Assembly: GCF_018205975.1 (NCBI RefSeq)
Contig: NZ_CP073577.1
Coordinates: forward strand, 2,542,001-2,606,000
Direction: 5' to 3'
Source: Erythrobacter sp. JK5
Lineage (GTDB): Bacteria > Pseudomonadota > Alphaproteobacteria > Sphingomonadales > Sphingomonadaceae
Length of the DNA stretch: 64,000 bases
The position numbers were made by a program, and so were the translations under genes. This document shows positions 1 to 8,979 of this stretch, in pieces (the first letter of the stretch is position 1; every line of letters begins with the position of its first letter). The notes under the pieces are model-generated. The model searched no databases. It was not told the DNA's origin and was given only the letters and a program-made list of their open reading frames with translations.

Positions 1-650
1 CGTTCATGGGCGCGCTGCGCGGACTGCCGCTGGCCGAAGGGCGCATTCGCGGGCGCGAATTGCTCGAACGCCACGATCTCGGTCACGCCGCAGACCGTCA
101 GATCCGCCAGCTTTCGAAAGGCATGGCGCAGACCGTCCAGCTGCTCGGCACACTGGTGCACCGGCCCCGGCTGGTCGTGCTGGACGAGCCGTTTTCGGGG
201 CTCGACGCGATCAACCAGGGCAAGCTCGAACGGATGATCCGCGCCCTCGCCGAAGACGGCGTAACCGTCATCTTCTCGACGCACGTGATTCACCATGCCG
301 AGCGCCTGTGCGAAGGCGTCGCGATCATCGCCGGGGGCAAGGTCCCCTATGCCGGCAGCGTCGAGGCCGCGCGCGACCGCATCCCGGCGCAGGTGCGGCT
401 CGAAACCCGTGCGCGCGAAGGCGCATGGACCGCCGCGCTGCCCCAAGACACGCGGCGCGAAGGCGATTTCTTCTATTTTCCGCTTCCTGAAACCGGGGTC
501 GAGCCGCTGCTCAAGCACTTGATCGAGGGCGAAGCGGGCATCCTGTCGCTGTCGATCGAGCGTGCCGGGCTGCACGACGCCTTCGTCGCGATCGCGGGTG
601 AGGCCGCCGCACGCCAGCTCGAAGCGGATCAGGCGGGAGACGCCCGATGA
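1..650 (+). CDS. ABC transporter ATP-binding protein (5' truncated)
   Basis: This is the C-terminal part of an ABC-transporter ATPase; its start and Walker A motif lie before the window. The ABC signature LSKGM and a Walker B strand ending LVVLDEP are visible, followed by the D-loop (FSGLDA) and the switch histidine (STHVIHH). The C-terminal extension is the kind found in NatA/YhaQ-type exporters. The stop overlaps the start of the permease gene by four bases (ATGA), so both should form one two-gene exporter. The substrate cannot be read from sequence; sodium or drug export is usual for the family. Confidence 0.9.
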   Translation, partial: FMGALRGLPLAEGRIRGRELLERHDLGHAADRQIRQLSKGMAQTVQLLGTLVHRPRLVVLDEPFSGLDAINQGKLERMIRALAEDGVTVIFSTHVIHHAERLCEGVAIIAGGKVPYAGSVEAARDRIPAQVRLETRAREGAWTAALPQDTRREGDFFYFPLPETGVEPLLKHLIEGEAGILSLSIERAGLHDAFVAIAGEAAARQLEADQAGDAR

Positions 651-1933
651 GCGCGGTCGAAACCAATCCGCGCCTCTCGCGGCTCGAAGCCGCGTGGGTG
701 ATCGCCCGGCGCGACTTCATTGCGGTGCTGTTCAGCCGCGCGTTCCTGTTCTTCCTGATCGGCCCGCTGTTTCCGGTACTTGTCGGCGGGCTTGCGGGCA
801 GTATCGGCAAGCAGACCTCGGCCGAAGCCGTCAGCATCGAGGTCGGGCTCGCCATGAGCGCGCAGGACAACGCCGCCATGCTCGCCGCACGCAACAATCT
901 GGCGGAACAGTTCGGTCGCGGTCTTCCGGAAATGCGCGCAGTGCCGGAAGCGCAGAGCGAAGCCGATTTCGATCCCCGGGCATTTCTGGAGCAACGGCGT
1001 GGCAACTATGTCGCCATCGTCACGGGCACGCCGCAAGCACCGCAACTGGTCGGCACCCAGGCGCAGGTCGATCGCTGGAAGGGTTCGGTCGGGCTGATCG
1101 CCGCCACGGTTTCGCAGTCGGTGCCGGCGCGCTTCCCCGAAGTGGCGCAGATCACTGTCGCCGCCAGCGCCGCGGCGGACCGCACGAGCCGCATCCGCAC
1201 CGCGCAGGCGGCGCAAATGGTCCTGTTCCTGCTGACCATGCTGCTCGGCGGAATGGTGCTGTCGAACCTCGCCGAGGAAAAGGGCAACAAGATTATCGAG
1301 ATCCTTGCTGCCGCGGTTCCGATGGATGCGGTGTTCATGGGCAAGCTGTTCGCCATGCTGGGGGTATCGTTCGTCGGCATTGCGGTCTGGGGCATGGTCG
1401 GCTGGGGCTTCTGGTCGCTCGCCGAAGATGCAATCGTGACCGTAACCCAGACTAATTTCAGCGAACTGCCCGGACCTGCCGTGGGTTGGCCGATGTTCGT
1501 CGCACTAGGCATCGTGTATTTCTCGATGGCGTATCTGCTGCTGGGATCGCTGTTCCTCACGATCGGATCGATGGCGAGTTCGGTGCGCGAGGTGCAGACC
1601 CTCTCGATGCCGGTTACGATGATGCAGCTGATGGTGTTCTTCCTCGCCATGGCAACCGTCACCGACACCGGGTCGGGCATGGAGCTGTTCGCCGCGATCT
1701 TCCCGCTTTCCTCTCCGTTCGCGATGCTCGCGCGCGCGGCCCTGCAGGAAACGCTCTGGATCCATGCCGCCGCGCTCGCCTGGCAGGCGGCGGCGGTGGT
1801 GCTCCTCGTCAAGGGAGGCTCGCTGCTGTTCCGCAAGCGGGTGATGAAATCGGGCGGCGCCGGTCGCGCGAAAAAGCGCCGCTGGACCCGCTCATCCGCC
1901 GGCCGCGATGCCGAGGTTCAGCCGGCCGAATAG
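647..1933 (+). CDS. ABC-2 type transporter permease (NatB/YhaP-like)
   Basis: A 428-residue permease partnering the overlapping ATPase gene. One membrane segment near residues 20-50 is followed by a large extracytoplasmic domain of about 140 residues. A block of five to six hydrophobic segments then starts at MVLFLLTMLLGGMVLSNL. The motif EEKGNKIIEI after the second segment is characteristic of the NatB/YhaP branch of ABC-2 permeases. The Arg/Lys-rich C-terminus should be cytoplasmic. Inner-membrane location is inferred; the substrate is unknown. Confidence 0.88.
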   Translation: MSAVETNPRLSRLEAAWVIARRDFIAVLFSRAFLFFLIGPLFPVLVGGLAGSIGKQTSAEAVSIEVGLAMSAQDNAAMLAARNNLAEQFGRGLPEMRAVPEAQSEADFDPRAFLEQRRGNYVAIVTGTPQAPQLVGTQAQVDRWKGSVGLIAATVSQSVPARFPEVAQITVAASAAADRTSRIRTAQAAQMVLFLLTMLLGGMVLSNLAEEKGNKIIEILAAAVPMDAVFMGKLFAMLGVSFVGIAVWGMVGWGFWSLAEDAIVTVTQTNFSELPGPAVGWPMFVALGIVYFSMAYLLLGSLFLTIGSMASSVREVQTLSMPVTMMQLMVFFLAMATVTDTGSGMELFAAIFPLSSPFAMLARAALQETLWIHAAALAWQAAAVVLLVKGGSLLFRKRVMKSGGAGRAKKRRWTRSSAGRDAEVQPAE

Positions 1934-1955
1934 GTCGCAAATTGCAACCGACTGT

Positions 1956-1969
1956 TGACATGGATGTCA
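1956..1969. promoter_or_regulatory. Palindromic operator upstream of CYP153
   Basis: TGACATGGATGTCA is a perfect inverted repeat (TGACAT-N2-ATGTCA) 77 bp before the P450 start. It overlaps a TTGACA-like -35 element. This is the size and symmetry of a TetR-type operator. The regulator is not in the neighbourhood, so the assignment is inference. Confidence 0.4.
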
Positions 1970-2045
1970 GTTAGGGCAGGATGCGAATCGAGGGAGTGGT
2001 AGTGAAGGCAAAAGCTGCGGCCGCTCCCTGCGAGGAGAGACAGGT

Positions 2046-3383
2046 ATGGCCACGATAGCCCCGCAGCGTCCCGAAGTGCGCACCAGCCCGACCGCCTACG
2101 AGGCGCTAAAAACGCATTTCGAGCAGCACCCCGAAGAACGCCCGCGCCATACGCACAAATGGGACGTGAGCCGCTCCGACATCTATTTCGAGGACAAGTG
2201 GCAGCCGATCTTCAAGGAGATGCAGGACGCCGGCCCGCTGCATTACATCCCCGAAAGCCCCTATGGCCCCTACTGGGCGGTGGTCGGCCACAAGGCGATC
2301 CAGCATATCGAAGCCCTGCCCGACACCTTCTCCTCCAGCTGGGAGTATGGCGGGATCACCATTCTCGAGCGGTTGAGCGAGGAAGAGGCTGCCGCAGCCG
2401 GGGCCGACACGCGCGAATTGCCGATGTTCATCGCGATGGACCGCCCGCAACACACCGGGCAACGTCGCACCGTCGCGCCCAAGTTCACCCCTTCGGCAAT
2501 GGCCGACATGGAAGGCGAAATCCGGGCCAGAACCGGCGAATTGCTCGATACGCTGCCGCGCGGCGAGGTGTTCGACTGGGTCGACAAGGTTTCGATCGAG
2601 CTGACGACCGGAATGCTCGCCATCCTGTTCGGCTTCCCCTGGGAGGACCGCCGCCTGCTCACCTTCTGGTCAGACTGGTCGGGCGATACCGAGCTTGCCA
2701 CGGTGCGCGATCTCGATGCGCAGCGCTGGCAAATCCTGCAGGAGATGGCGGCATATTTCCAGTCGCTGTGGGTCGAACGGACGATGGACAAGGAGCCCGG
2801 CAACGACCTCATCAGCATGATGATCCACTCCGAGGCGATGAACCAGATGCGCCCGGAAGAATTCATGGGCAACCTCGTGTTGCTGATCGTGGGCGGCAAC
2901 GACACCACCCGCAATTCGATGAGCGGGTTCGTCCACGCGCTCGACAAGTTTCCCGACCAGCGCAAGCTGTTCGAGGAAAACCCCGACGTGATCCCGAATG
3001 CCGTGCAGGAAATGCTGCGCATGCAGACACCGCTGGCGCACATGCGCCGCACCTGCACCGAGGACACCGAGGTGTTCGGGCAAACGATCAAGAAGGGCGA
3101 CAAGGTCGTGCTCTGGTATCTCGCGGCCAACCATGAGGACGAAATCTTCCCCGATCCGCACAAGCTCGACCTCAATCGCGAGAATGCCCGCCGCCACATT
3201 GCCTTCGGCTATGGCATCCACCGCTGTGTCGGCGCGCGTCTGGCCGAATTGCAGCTGCGGGTGCTGCTGGAAGAGATGCACAAGCGCCGGATGCGCGTGC
3301 ATGTCGCGGGCGATGTCGAGCGGGTGCGCGCCAATTTCGTCCACGGCTTCCGCAAGCTCGAGGTCGAAATCACCGAGTTCTGA
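2046..3383 (+). CDS. Cytochrome P450, CYP153 family alkane/fatty-acid terminal hydroxylase
   Basis: A soluble bacterial class I P450 of 445 residues. The I-helix oxygen-activation motif GGNDTTR is near residue 283, the ExxR region is around QEMLRMQTPLAHMRRT, and the heme ligand Cys394 lies in FGYGIHRCVG. The phrases SMFIAMD-like (PMFIAMDRPQH), VSIELTTGMLA, NDLISMM and LLIVGGNDTTRNSM are hallmarks of the CYP153 family, which hydroxylates the terminal carbon of medium-chain alkanes and fatty acids. Ferredoxin and reductase partners are not adjacent, so electrons must come from genes elsewhere. A GAGGAGA ribosome site precedes the ATG. Confidence 0.93.
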   Translation: MATIAPQRPEVRTSPTAYEALKTHFEQHPEERPRHTHKWDVSRSDIYFEDKWQPIFKEMQDAGPLHYIPESPYGPYWAVVGHKAIQHIEALPDTFSSSWEYGGITILERLSEEEAAAAGADTRELPMFIAMDRPQHTGQRRTVAPKFTPSAMADMEGEIRARTGELLDTLPRGEVFDWVDKVSIELTTGMLAILFGFPWEDRRLLTFWSDWSGDTELATVRDLDAQRWQILQEMAAYFQSLWVERTMDKEPGNDLISMMIHSEAMNQMRPEEFMGNLVLLIVGGNDTTRNSMSGFVHALDKFPDQRKLFEENPDVIPNAVQEMLRMQTPLAHMRRTCTEDTEVFGQTIKKGDKVVLWYLAANHEDEIFPDPHKLDLNRENARRHIAFGYGIHRCVGARLAELQLRVLLEEMHKRRMRVHVAGDVERVRANFVHGFRKLEVEITEF

Positions 3384-3407
3384 GCCCGGCATCGATTCGG
3401 TCGGAAA

Positions 3408-3434
3408 TGTAACCTTTTCCGGTCGGCGTGCGTA
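3408..3434 (+). promoter_or_regulatory. Putative ECF-sigma promoter of msrB
   Basis: GTAACC, 16 bp, then CGTA, ending 37 bp before the msrB start. The layout resembles the GTAACC-N16-CGAA promoter reported for the Caulobacter SigF (ECF) regulon, which includes methionine sulfoxide reductases. The msrA transcription unit in this window has the same arrangement (GTAACT-N16-CGAA, minus strand, 23688-23713). Confidence 0.5.
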
Positions 3435-3471
3435 TCTCCTGTTGAGACCCAATCTCACACACGGGACAGTT

Positions 3472-3972
3472 ATGCCAATCGGACCTACCCATCGTCGCAC
3501 GTTCCTCATCGGCACCGCATTCGCGGCCTTGACGCCGCTCCTCGCCGGCTGTGGAGCAAGCGAGGCGAAGGCCAAGAAGACATTCCCCGTCCGCAAGACC
3601 GATGCGCAATGGCGCAAGCAGCTGACTGCGGCCGAATATCGCATCCTGCGCGAAGCGGGTACCGAGCGTGCGTTTTCCTCGCCGCTCGACGGTGAAAAGC
3701 GCAAAGGCGCTTTTGTCTGCGCAGGCTGCGGCAACCGGCTCTATTCGTCGGCGCACAAATACGACAGCGGCACCGGCTGGCCGAGCTTCTACAAACCGAT
3801 CGACGCGGGCGCGGTCGGCACTGCGACCGACTACAAGATCGGCTATCCGCGCACCGAGGTTCATTGCGCCGATTGCGGCGGTCACCTGGGGCACATCTTC
3901 GGTGACGGACCCAAGCCGACCGGCAAGCGGCACTGCATCAACGGAGTGGCGCTGGACTTTATTCCGGCCTGA
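3472..3972 (+). CDS. msrB: Peptide-methionine (R)-S-oxide reductase MsrB, exported lipoprotein
   Basis: Reduces methionine-R-sulfoxide in proteins. The reading frame is open far upstream through the P450 gene, but ATG at 3472 gives a proper Tat-like lipoprotein signal (HRRTFLIG, lipobox LLAGC). It also follows the putative promoter, so it is preferred. Two CxxC zinc pairs (CAGC, CADC), the GWPSFY substrate loop and the resolving/catalytic RHCING motif are all present. Length, 166 residues, is normal for MsrB plus a signal peptide. The gene overlaps the convergent GT-C gene by 14 bp. A periplasmic repair role is inferred from the signal. Confidence 0.93.
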   Translation: MPIGPTHRRTFLIGTAFAALTPLLAGCGASEAKAKKTFPVRKTDAQWRKQLTAAEYRILREAGTERAFSSPLDGEKRKGAFVCAGCGNRLYSSAHKYDSGTGWPSFYKPIDAGAVGTATDYKIGYPRTEVHCADCGGHLGHIFGDGPKPTGKRHCINGVALDFIPA

Positions 3973-5764
3973 TCCGCCAGACCTTCAGTCCGCCCGGATC
4001 GTCCATTTCCACCGGCTCAAGCCAGGCGGGCGCATCGTCTGCCAGCAGGTGTGCGGCGAATCCCTCCGGGGCCTGCCTCGCATACATGCGAACCTCGCTC
4101 AGACCGGGGCACAGCGCGACGTAGCGTGTTCCGCGCTGAATCAAGGCTGCGCGGGCCGCTTCGCTCGGACCGAGTGCGGTTTCGATCACCACGCGAATGC
4201 CACGGTGGCCACGGTGGTGGCCGGTCGCGACCACGCTGTGCCCGGTTGCGAGCAGCAGCGGCGGCCCGATATCGAGCGGCGCGTAGATTTCTCCGGTCGG
4301 CAAGTCGCCGAGCACCGCTGCCGAGCGATCAACCCGGCAGGCCGAGGCTTTCGTCGGCGGCGCGTTCGCAGCCACTCCGCCCAGCGCGGCGCGGGCCGGA
4401 ATCGCGCTCGCCAGCAGCATCGCCGGGAAGGCCGGGAGCAAGGCGCAGACGACCCCGAGCATCGCCGCCACGCGCGGTGCCGGGCGCTTCATCAGCCTGA
4501 TCCGACGCAGCCAGTCACGCACCTGCCAGGCGAGCGGAGCGGCGGCGAGCGCGCAGGCGACTGCGCCCGCACGGGCGACGAACAGCGAGACCAGAAAGGC
4601 TGCGGCGAGGATCAGGGCGTAATCGCTCCAGAACCGGCGCAGCCAGTCGCGCGAGCCCCGAGCCAGGTTCATCGCGGCGAGCAGCCCGATCACCGGCGTC
4701 ACCGCGAATTGCAGCGCGGTGATAATCTCCTGCCGCCAGATTGGCAGCCCCTCCGCGATATGCGCAAGCCAGTAATCGCGCACGACCGGATCGAGTTCCG
4801 CGAATCCGCCGGTGGCGCATTGCGGCGCGGCGTACAGCGCGGCTCCGATCGCGCCGCCTGCAGCGACGGCAAAACCGGCCAGCAGAGTGCCGCGCGGCAG
4901 CGGCTCGAGCCGGGCCAGCAGCGTCAGTACCACCGCGCCCCAGCCGAAGATCGCGAGGTGCAGCGGGTTGATCGCATCGCAATGCGCGGCAAGGTCTCCG
5001 AATCCCCGCGTCAGCACGAACAGCGCGGCGCTTGACAGTGCCAGCGCCTGGATCGCTCCGGCCAGCCAGCCATGGGCGTTGCGGTCGCCGGTCTTTCTTG
5101 CCCGGAACCAGCGCAGCGCGAGAACGCCGAAGATTGCGGCTGCCAGCGGCAATCCCTCGATCGAGATCGCCAGCCACACCGCGCAGCTCGTCCCGATGAT
5201 CCACCCGCCGACGCGCGGCGAACGGTGCATCAGCGCGTTGACGACAACGAGCGCGCAGACGATCTGCCAGCCGTGGTGATCGATCCGCAGCGGCGCGAAT
5301 TGGAACAGCACCGGGATCGAGATCGCCATCACCATCGATGTGAGCGTCGCTTCCTCGTCGCCCATCAGCCGCCACGCGATCCGCGCGGCGAGGAGCATCG
5401 CGATCCCGAGCGTGGCCAGCGGCACGAACACAAGCGCTGCGGTTTCCGCCCCGGCAGCCCCCACGAACGGCGTGAGCGCCAGGATCACCAGAACCAGAGG
5501 AATGTCGACCAGCCGCGACCAGTGCATCGGTACGCCGCCAGCGGGTGCATCGCTGCGATATTGCGTCTGATCGAACCACCCTTGCCCGTCGATCAGGTCG
5601 CGTACCTGCACCAGTCGCATCGCATCGTCGGGATCGGGAAAGCGCCAGCTCGCGATCGCGCTCCAATTGACCGCGATCAGGACCGCCGAGACCAGCGCCC
5701 AGGCGATCGCGACGCGCGCGAGGAATTCGACCGGGAAAGCGTTGCGGCGGCGTTCGACCAGCAT
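3959..5764 (-). CDS. Polytopic membrane protein, GT-C-type glycosyltransferase-like
   Basis: A 601-residue protein with about ten to twelve hydrophobic segments. An acidic motif in the first extracytoplasmic loop (FPDPDDAMRLVQVRDL) and a later RIDHHGWQ motif resemble the DxD and His loops of GT-C enzymes such as STT3/PglB and ArnT, which use polyprenyl-phosphate sugars. It is last in an operon with GtrA and a flavin oxidoreductase, which supports a role in surface-glycan assembly. Start 5764 is chosen because it falls 4 bp after the gtrA stop; the frame is open further upstream. The family is inferred from topology and motifs only. Confidence 0.65.
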   Translation of the reverse strand: MLVERRRNAFPVEFLARVAIAWALVSAVLIAVNWSAIASWRFPDPDDAMRLVQVRDLIDGQGWFDQTQYRSDAPAGGVPMHWSRLVDIPLVLVILALTPFVGAAGAETAALVFVPLATLGIAMLLAARIAWRLMGDEEATLTSMVMAISIPVLFQFAPLRIDHHGWQIVCALVVVNALMHRSPRVGGWIIGTSCAVWLAISIEGLPLAAAIFGVLALRWFRARKTGDRNAHGWLAGAIQALALSSAALFVLTRGFGDLAAHCDAINPLHLAIFGWGAVVLTLLARLEPLPRGTLLAGFAVAAGGAIGAALYAAPQCATGGFAELDPVVRDYWLAHIAEGLPIWRQEIITALQFAVTPVIGLLAAMNLARGSRDWLRRFWSDYALILAAAFLVSLFVARAGAVACALAAAPLAWQVRDWLRRIRLMKRPAPRVAAMLGVVCALLPAFPAMLLASAIPARAALGGVAANAPPTKASACRVDRSAAVLGDLPTGEIYAPLDIGPPLLLATGHSVVATGHHRGHRGIRVVIETALGPSEAARAALIQRGTRYVALCPGLSEVRMYARQAPEGFAAHLLADDAPAWLEPVEMDDPGGLKVWRIRPE

Positions 5765-5768
5765 CGTC

Positions 5769-6206
5769 CTAGGCCTCCTTGCGTCCGGGTCCCGCGCGGA
5801 ACACGATCCGTGCACGGATCAGCCAGGTTGCCAGGAAGCTCACCCCGATCGCGGCGAGCTTGGCGAGCCGCGGATCGATGCCCGCCCAGTCGCCCGCGCC
5901 GACGATCGCGGTGGTGAGCGCGAGCCCCACCAGCGCGGAAATCACGAACAGCGCCTTTTGCCGGGTCCGTGCGATGCCGCTCTCGGCGACATGATCGTGA
6001 AACACCGCGCGGCTCGACATGAGCCAGTGCGCCAGGATGCCGAGCGAATAGCCGATCGCGGAAGCGGGCGCGGCGGCAATGCCTGCGGCCAGCAAGGCAA
6101 GGAATGCCCCGACATCGACCGCGAGCGCGCCTACGCTCGCGAGCAGGTAGCGGACGAACCGGAGATCGCCGAGCCTTCCTGTCATCTTGCCGATCAGCTG
6201 TGTCAT
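5769..6206 (-). CDS. GtrA family membrane protein
   Basis: A 145-residue protein with four hydrophobic segments and the GtrA layout: an N-terminal RFVRYLLASVGALAVD segment, then YSLGILAHWLMSSRAVF, then two more helices ending in a basic tail. GtrA proteins are thought to help flip or transfer polyprenyl-linked sugars in O-antigen or cell-wall modification. The start at 6206 leaves 26 bp after the upstream oxidoreductase, and the following GT-C gene begins 4 bp after the stop, so the three genes should be cotranscribed. The longer open frame upstream is GC-rich noise. Confidence 0.85.
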   Translation of the reverse strand: MTQLIGKMTGRLGDLRFVRYLLASVGALAVDVGAFLALLAAGIAAAPASAIGYSLGILAHWLMSSRAVFHDHVAESGIARTRQKALFVISALVGLALTTAIVGAGDWAGIDPRLAKLAAIGVSFLATWLIRARIVFRAGPGRKEA

Positions 6207-6232
6207 GGCTCCCCCTCGCCCGACCGATGGCC

Positions 6233-7855
6233 TCAGGCCGACTTGCGGACGCCCTCGTCCGCGATCTCTTCGTCGGGCCGGATGCGCTCGGGCACGCCGC
6301 GCAGCGACGTCAGCGCTGCAACCTGGTCCCCGCTCAGCGGCCTGCTTGCGGTTTCGGCTTCGCGACCCGCAAGCGAGGTCTCGGCTCCCTCGTCGCCCGC
6401 CTCGTGATATTCGGCGTCCTCGTTGACGCACCACGTGTCGTAGATTCGCTTGCCGGCGATGATGTTTTCGACCGTCAGCATCGCGGTCATCATCGCGTGA
6501 TCCTGATTGTTGTAGCGATGCATGCCGTTGCGGCCCACGAGGTGCAGCGTCGGGTGCTTGGCCTCAAGCTCGGCGCGCATTACCTGCACGTTGGCCTCGT
6601 AATCGTCGTCATAGACCGGATAGGCCTTTTCCTGACGCACGACCGCGCCGCCGACGACCTGTTTCGGGTCGCACAGGCCGAGCACTTCCATTTCGCGCGT
6701 GGCCTGTTCGATCAGGTCTTCGTCAGACGAGGACCACAACCCGTCGCCTTCGAAACAGAAATACTCGAGACCGACGCAGGCCATATCCGCGTCGGGCACC
6801 ATTTCGGGCGACCAGCTGCGGAAGTTCTGCACCCGGCCGACCTGCACGCGATCGTCGTGGATGTAGATCCAGTTGTCGGGGAACAGGTCTTCGGATTTGA
6901 CCATCAGCGCGACGGTAAGGAAGTCGCGGTAGCGCAGATTGTTCGCCTGAAGGCTCGATTGCGGCAGCGGGTGGATACGCTTCGACAGCTCGCGCATCGG
7001 CGCGGAGCTGATCGCGTGTTTGGCGCGGATCTGCTTTTTCCCGTCCGGGCCGTTCGCCGTCATGGTCCAGCCATTGCCGTCGCTCGAAAGCCGATCGAGC
7101 GCATGGCCCATCAGCACGTCGCCCTTGCCCGTCGCGGCGATCTTGTCGCGCGCGGCGTCCCACATCATGCCCGGGCCGAGACGAGGATAGCGAAAGGTTT
7201 CGAGCAACGTCTTGACCGCCTGCCCGTCATTGGGCTGCTTGTTGAGGCCGAGCGAACGCTTCAGCCCGTCGGTCACCGCGCCCCAGAGCGAGAGCCCCTT
7301 GATCCGCTGCGCCGCCCAGTCCGCGCTCATTTCGTCGCACGGCATGCCCCACACCTTCTCGGTGTAGGTCTTGAAAAAGATCGAATAGAGCTTCTTGCCG
7401 AATTGGTTGGTGGTCCAGTCCTCGAAGCTTTTGACGTCCCTGATCGGGAACAGCTTGTACCGGAGGTAGCTCGCCATGCAGACGGTCGAGCGCCACAGGC
7501 CGAGATTGCGCAGCGCCTCGAACGCGCGCAGTGGGTAGGAGTAGAATTTGCCCTCGTAATAGATGCGGCTCATGCGCGGGCGCTGGATGAAATCGTCGGG
7601 CAGGATTTCATTCCACAAGTCCACGACCTGCTGCGACTTCGAGAAGAAGCGATGCCCGCCAATGTCGAACCGATAGCCTGCGTGTTCGACCGTGCGGCTG
7701 ATGCCGCCGACATAGCGCTTGTCTTGCTCGATGATCGCGACGCTCAGGCCCTGCTTGGTCAGCAGATAGCCCGCGGTAAGGCCCGCAGGTCCCGCGCCGA
7801 TAATGGCCACGTCTACGTCGATAATACCCGGCTGGTCAGCGCCAAGCTGTGTCAT
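6233..7855 (-). CDS. NAD(P)/FAD-dependent oxidoreductase, UDP-galactopyranose-mutase-like
   Basis: A 540-residue flavoprotein. The dinucleotide-binding motif [15 protein letters not shown] begins near residue 19, and a GGIS..V....[11 protein letters not shown] segment follows, typical of the protoporphyrinogen-oxidase/UDP-galactopyranose-mutase clan. Related proteins sit in polysaccharide clusters. Here it heads an operon with GtrA and a GT-C protein, so oxidation or isomerisation of a sugar or lipid-linked intermediate is plausible. The exact reaction cannot be named from sequence. The C-terminal 60 residues after the fold are charged and poorly conserved-looking. Confidence 0.8.
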   Translation of the reverse strand: MTQLGADQPGIIDVDVAIIGAGPAGLTAGYLLTKQGLSVAIIEQDKRYVGGISRTVEHAGYRFDIGGHRFFSKSQQVVDLWNEILPDDFIQRPRMSRIYYEGKFYSYPLRAFEALRNLGLWRSTVCMASYLRYKLFPIRDVKSFEDWTTNQFGKKLYSIFFKTYTEKVWGMPCDEMSADWAAQRIKGLSLWGAVTDGLKRSLGLNKQPNDGQAVKTLLETFRYPRLGPGMMWDAARDKIAATGKGDVLMGHALDRLSSDGNGWTMTANGPDGKKQIRAKHAISSAPMRELSKRIHPLPQSSLQANNLRYRDFLTVALMVKSEDLFPDNWIYIHDDRVQVGRVQNFRSWSPEMVPDADMACVGLEYFCFEGDGLWSSSDEDLIEQATREMEVLGLCDPKQVVGGAVVRQEKAYPVYDDDYEANVQVMRAELEAKHPTLHLVGRNGMHRYNNQDHAMMTAMLTVENIIAGKRIYDTWCVNEDAEYHEAGDEGAETSLAGREAETASRPLSGDQVAALTSLRGVPERIRPDEEIADEGVRKSA

Positions 7856-7967
7856 TCATGCCCCCGTTCGGTGCGCCATGGCTGTGGCTCACCCCCGGGA
7901 GTGAAGGAAATTGGTTAGCGAGCCGTAAACGCGGGCGTTTAATGGCCGGATTTGCGTGTCGGGGCCA

Positions 7968-8594
7968 TCAGTGCTGAAGCAATCCGGGGGCCTGCAGGCG
8001 CGCTGCAAGCCGCGCGAAATCGCCCAGCATGAAAGTATCGTCGAACACCACCCCGTATTGCCGATCGCGGCGCCAGCGAACCTTGGCCCTGACCTCCCCG
8101 AACTCGTCGCTTTCGATCCGCAGGTTCTGGTCGATCGCGAACAGCCCGTCGCTTTCGAACCGCGCACCCTGTTGCGAAAGATTTTCGATGACCCCTTCGC
8201 TTCGCTGGCCGAGCGCGCTCACGGCTATGGGGATACAGAGCCCAAGCCGCAGTCCGCGTTTAGGGTATTCACCGGCTTCCGAAATCAGCGTCGTAACGCT
8301 GACCGGATCGGCAAATTCGAACCCCGCCTGATTGCCGCGCTCCCACACCCGGCGAATGGCATAGCGAGTGCCGCCGGGCAGCTCGAGTTCGAGCGTGCTG
8401 CAATGGGGCAATCCATGGAACAGGCGGACACTGACGCCGGTTTCGGAGACGTCGCGGATGACACAAACGAACTCGCCCTGCGCGGCGATCAGTTTGGCGG
8501 CCCGGATCAGCAGCGTGAATCGCGGTGCGGCGCGCTGGTCCGCGTCGCCAGCCGGCTTCAGCTCCGTTTCCGATGTAATCGCAAAGTTGTCCAT
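7968..8594 (-). CDS. PilZ domain protein
   Basis: A 208-residue cytoplasmic protein. Residues around 20-30 contain RAAPRF (RxxxR-type c-di-GMP ligand) and the later DVSETGVSVRL corresponds to the D/NxSxxG motif of PilZ. A second half repeats a degenerate version (IENLSQQGARFE), suggesting two PilZ-like units. The start at 8594 is chosen for a well-placed AGGGCAA ribosome site; the open frame continues upstream into the tRNA. PilZ proteins transmit c-di-GMP signals to motility or exopolysaccharide machinery; the partner is unknown. Confidence 0.8.
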   Translation of the reverse strand: MDNFAITSETELKPAGDADQRAAPRFTLLIRAAKLIAAQGEFVCVIRDVSETGVSVRLFHGLPHCSTLELELPGGTRYAIRRVWERGNQAGFEFADPVSVTTLISEAGEYPKRGLRLGLCIPIAVSALGQRSEGVIENLSQQGARFESDGLFAIDQNLRIESDEFGEVRAKVRWRRDRQYGVVFDDTFMLGDFARLAARLQAPGLLQH

Positions 8595-8777
8595 CGCCGT
8601 TTGCCCTGCCGCGTGCCCGCTGCGGTTCTTTCTCCAGTAACAATACTTTGAGGGCCTAGTTGCAGGGCGGTTAAGGCAAGTATAATGGAAGCTAGGGATT
8701 TGGCCGCTCTCCCCAGCAAACCATCCGCTACCGGTTGAGCGAATGATGCCGGGCACCGAAGCAGCGCGGACGAGACG

Positions 8778-8861
8778 TGCGGGTGGTGGGACTCGAACCC
8801 ACACGATCTATAGGATCAGGGGATTTTAAGTCCCCGGCGTCTACCATTCCGCCACACCCGC
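8778..8861 (-). tRNA. tRNA-Leu (UAA)
   Basis: The minus strand folds as a class II tRNA: acceptor GCGGGTG pairs with CACCCGC, the D-arm has TGGCGGAATGGTAGACGC, and the anticodon stem GGGGA/TCCCC encloses CTTAAAA with anticodon TAA. A long variable arm follows (TGATCCTATAGATCGT) and then the T-arm GTGGGTTCGAGTCCCAC. CCA is not encoded. Confidence 0.97.
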
Positions 8862-8979
8862 TACATCCGCGGCGATAGTCTGCGCGCATGTCGCAGGCAA
8901 GCAGCCGCCCCTTGCGCCGCGAACGGCGCCGCGCCATCTGGAGCGGCGTCCGGCTTCGGCCGCTTGACCAGGGGACCGC

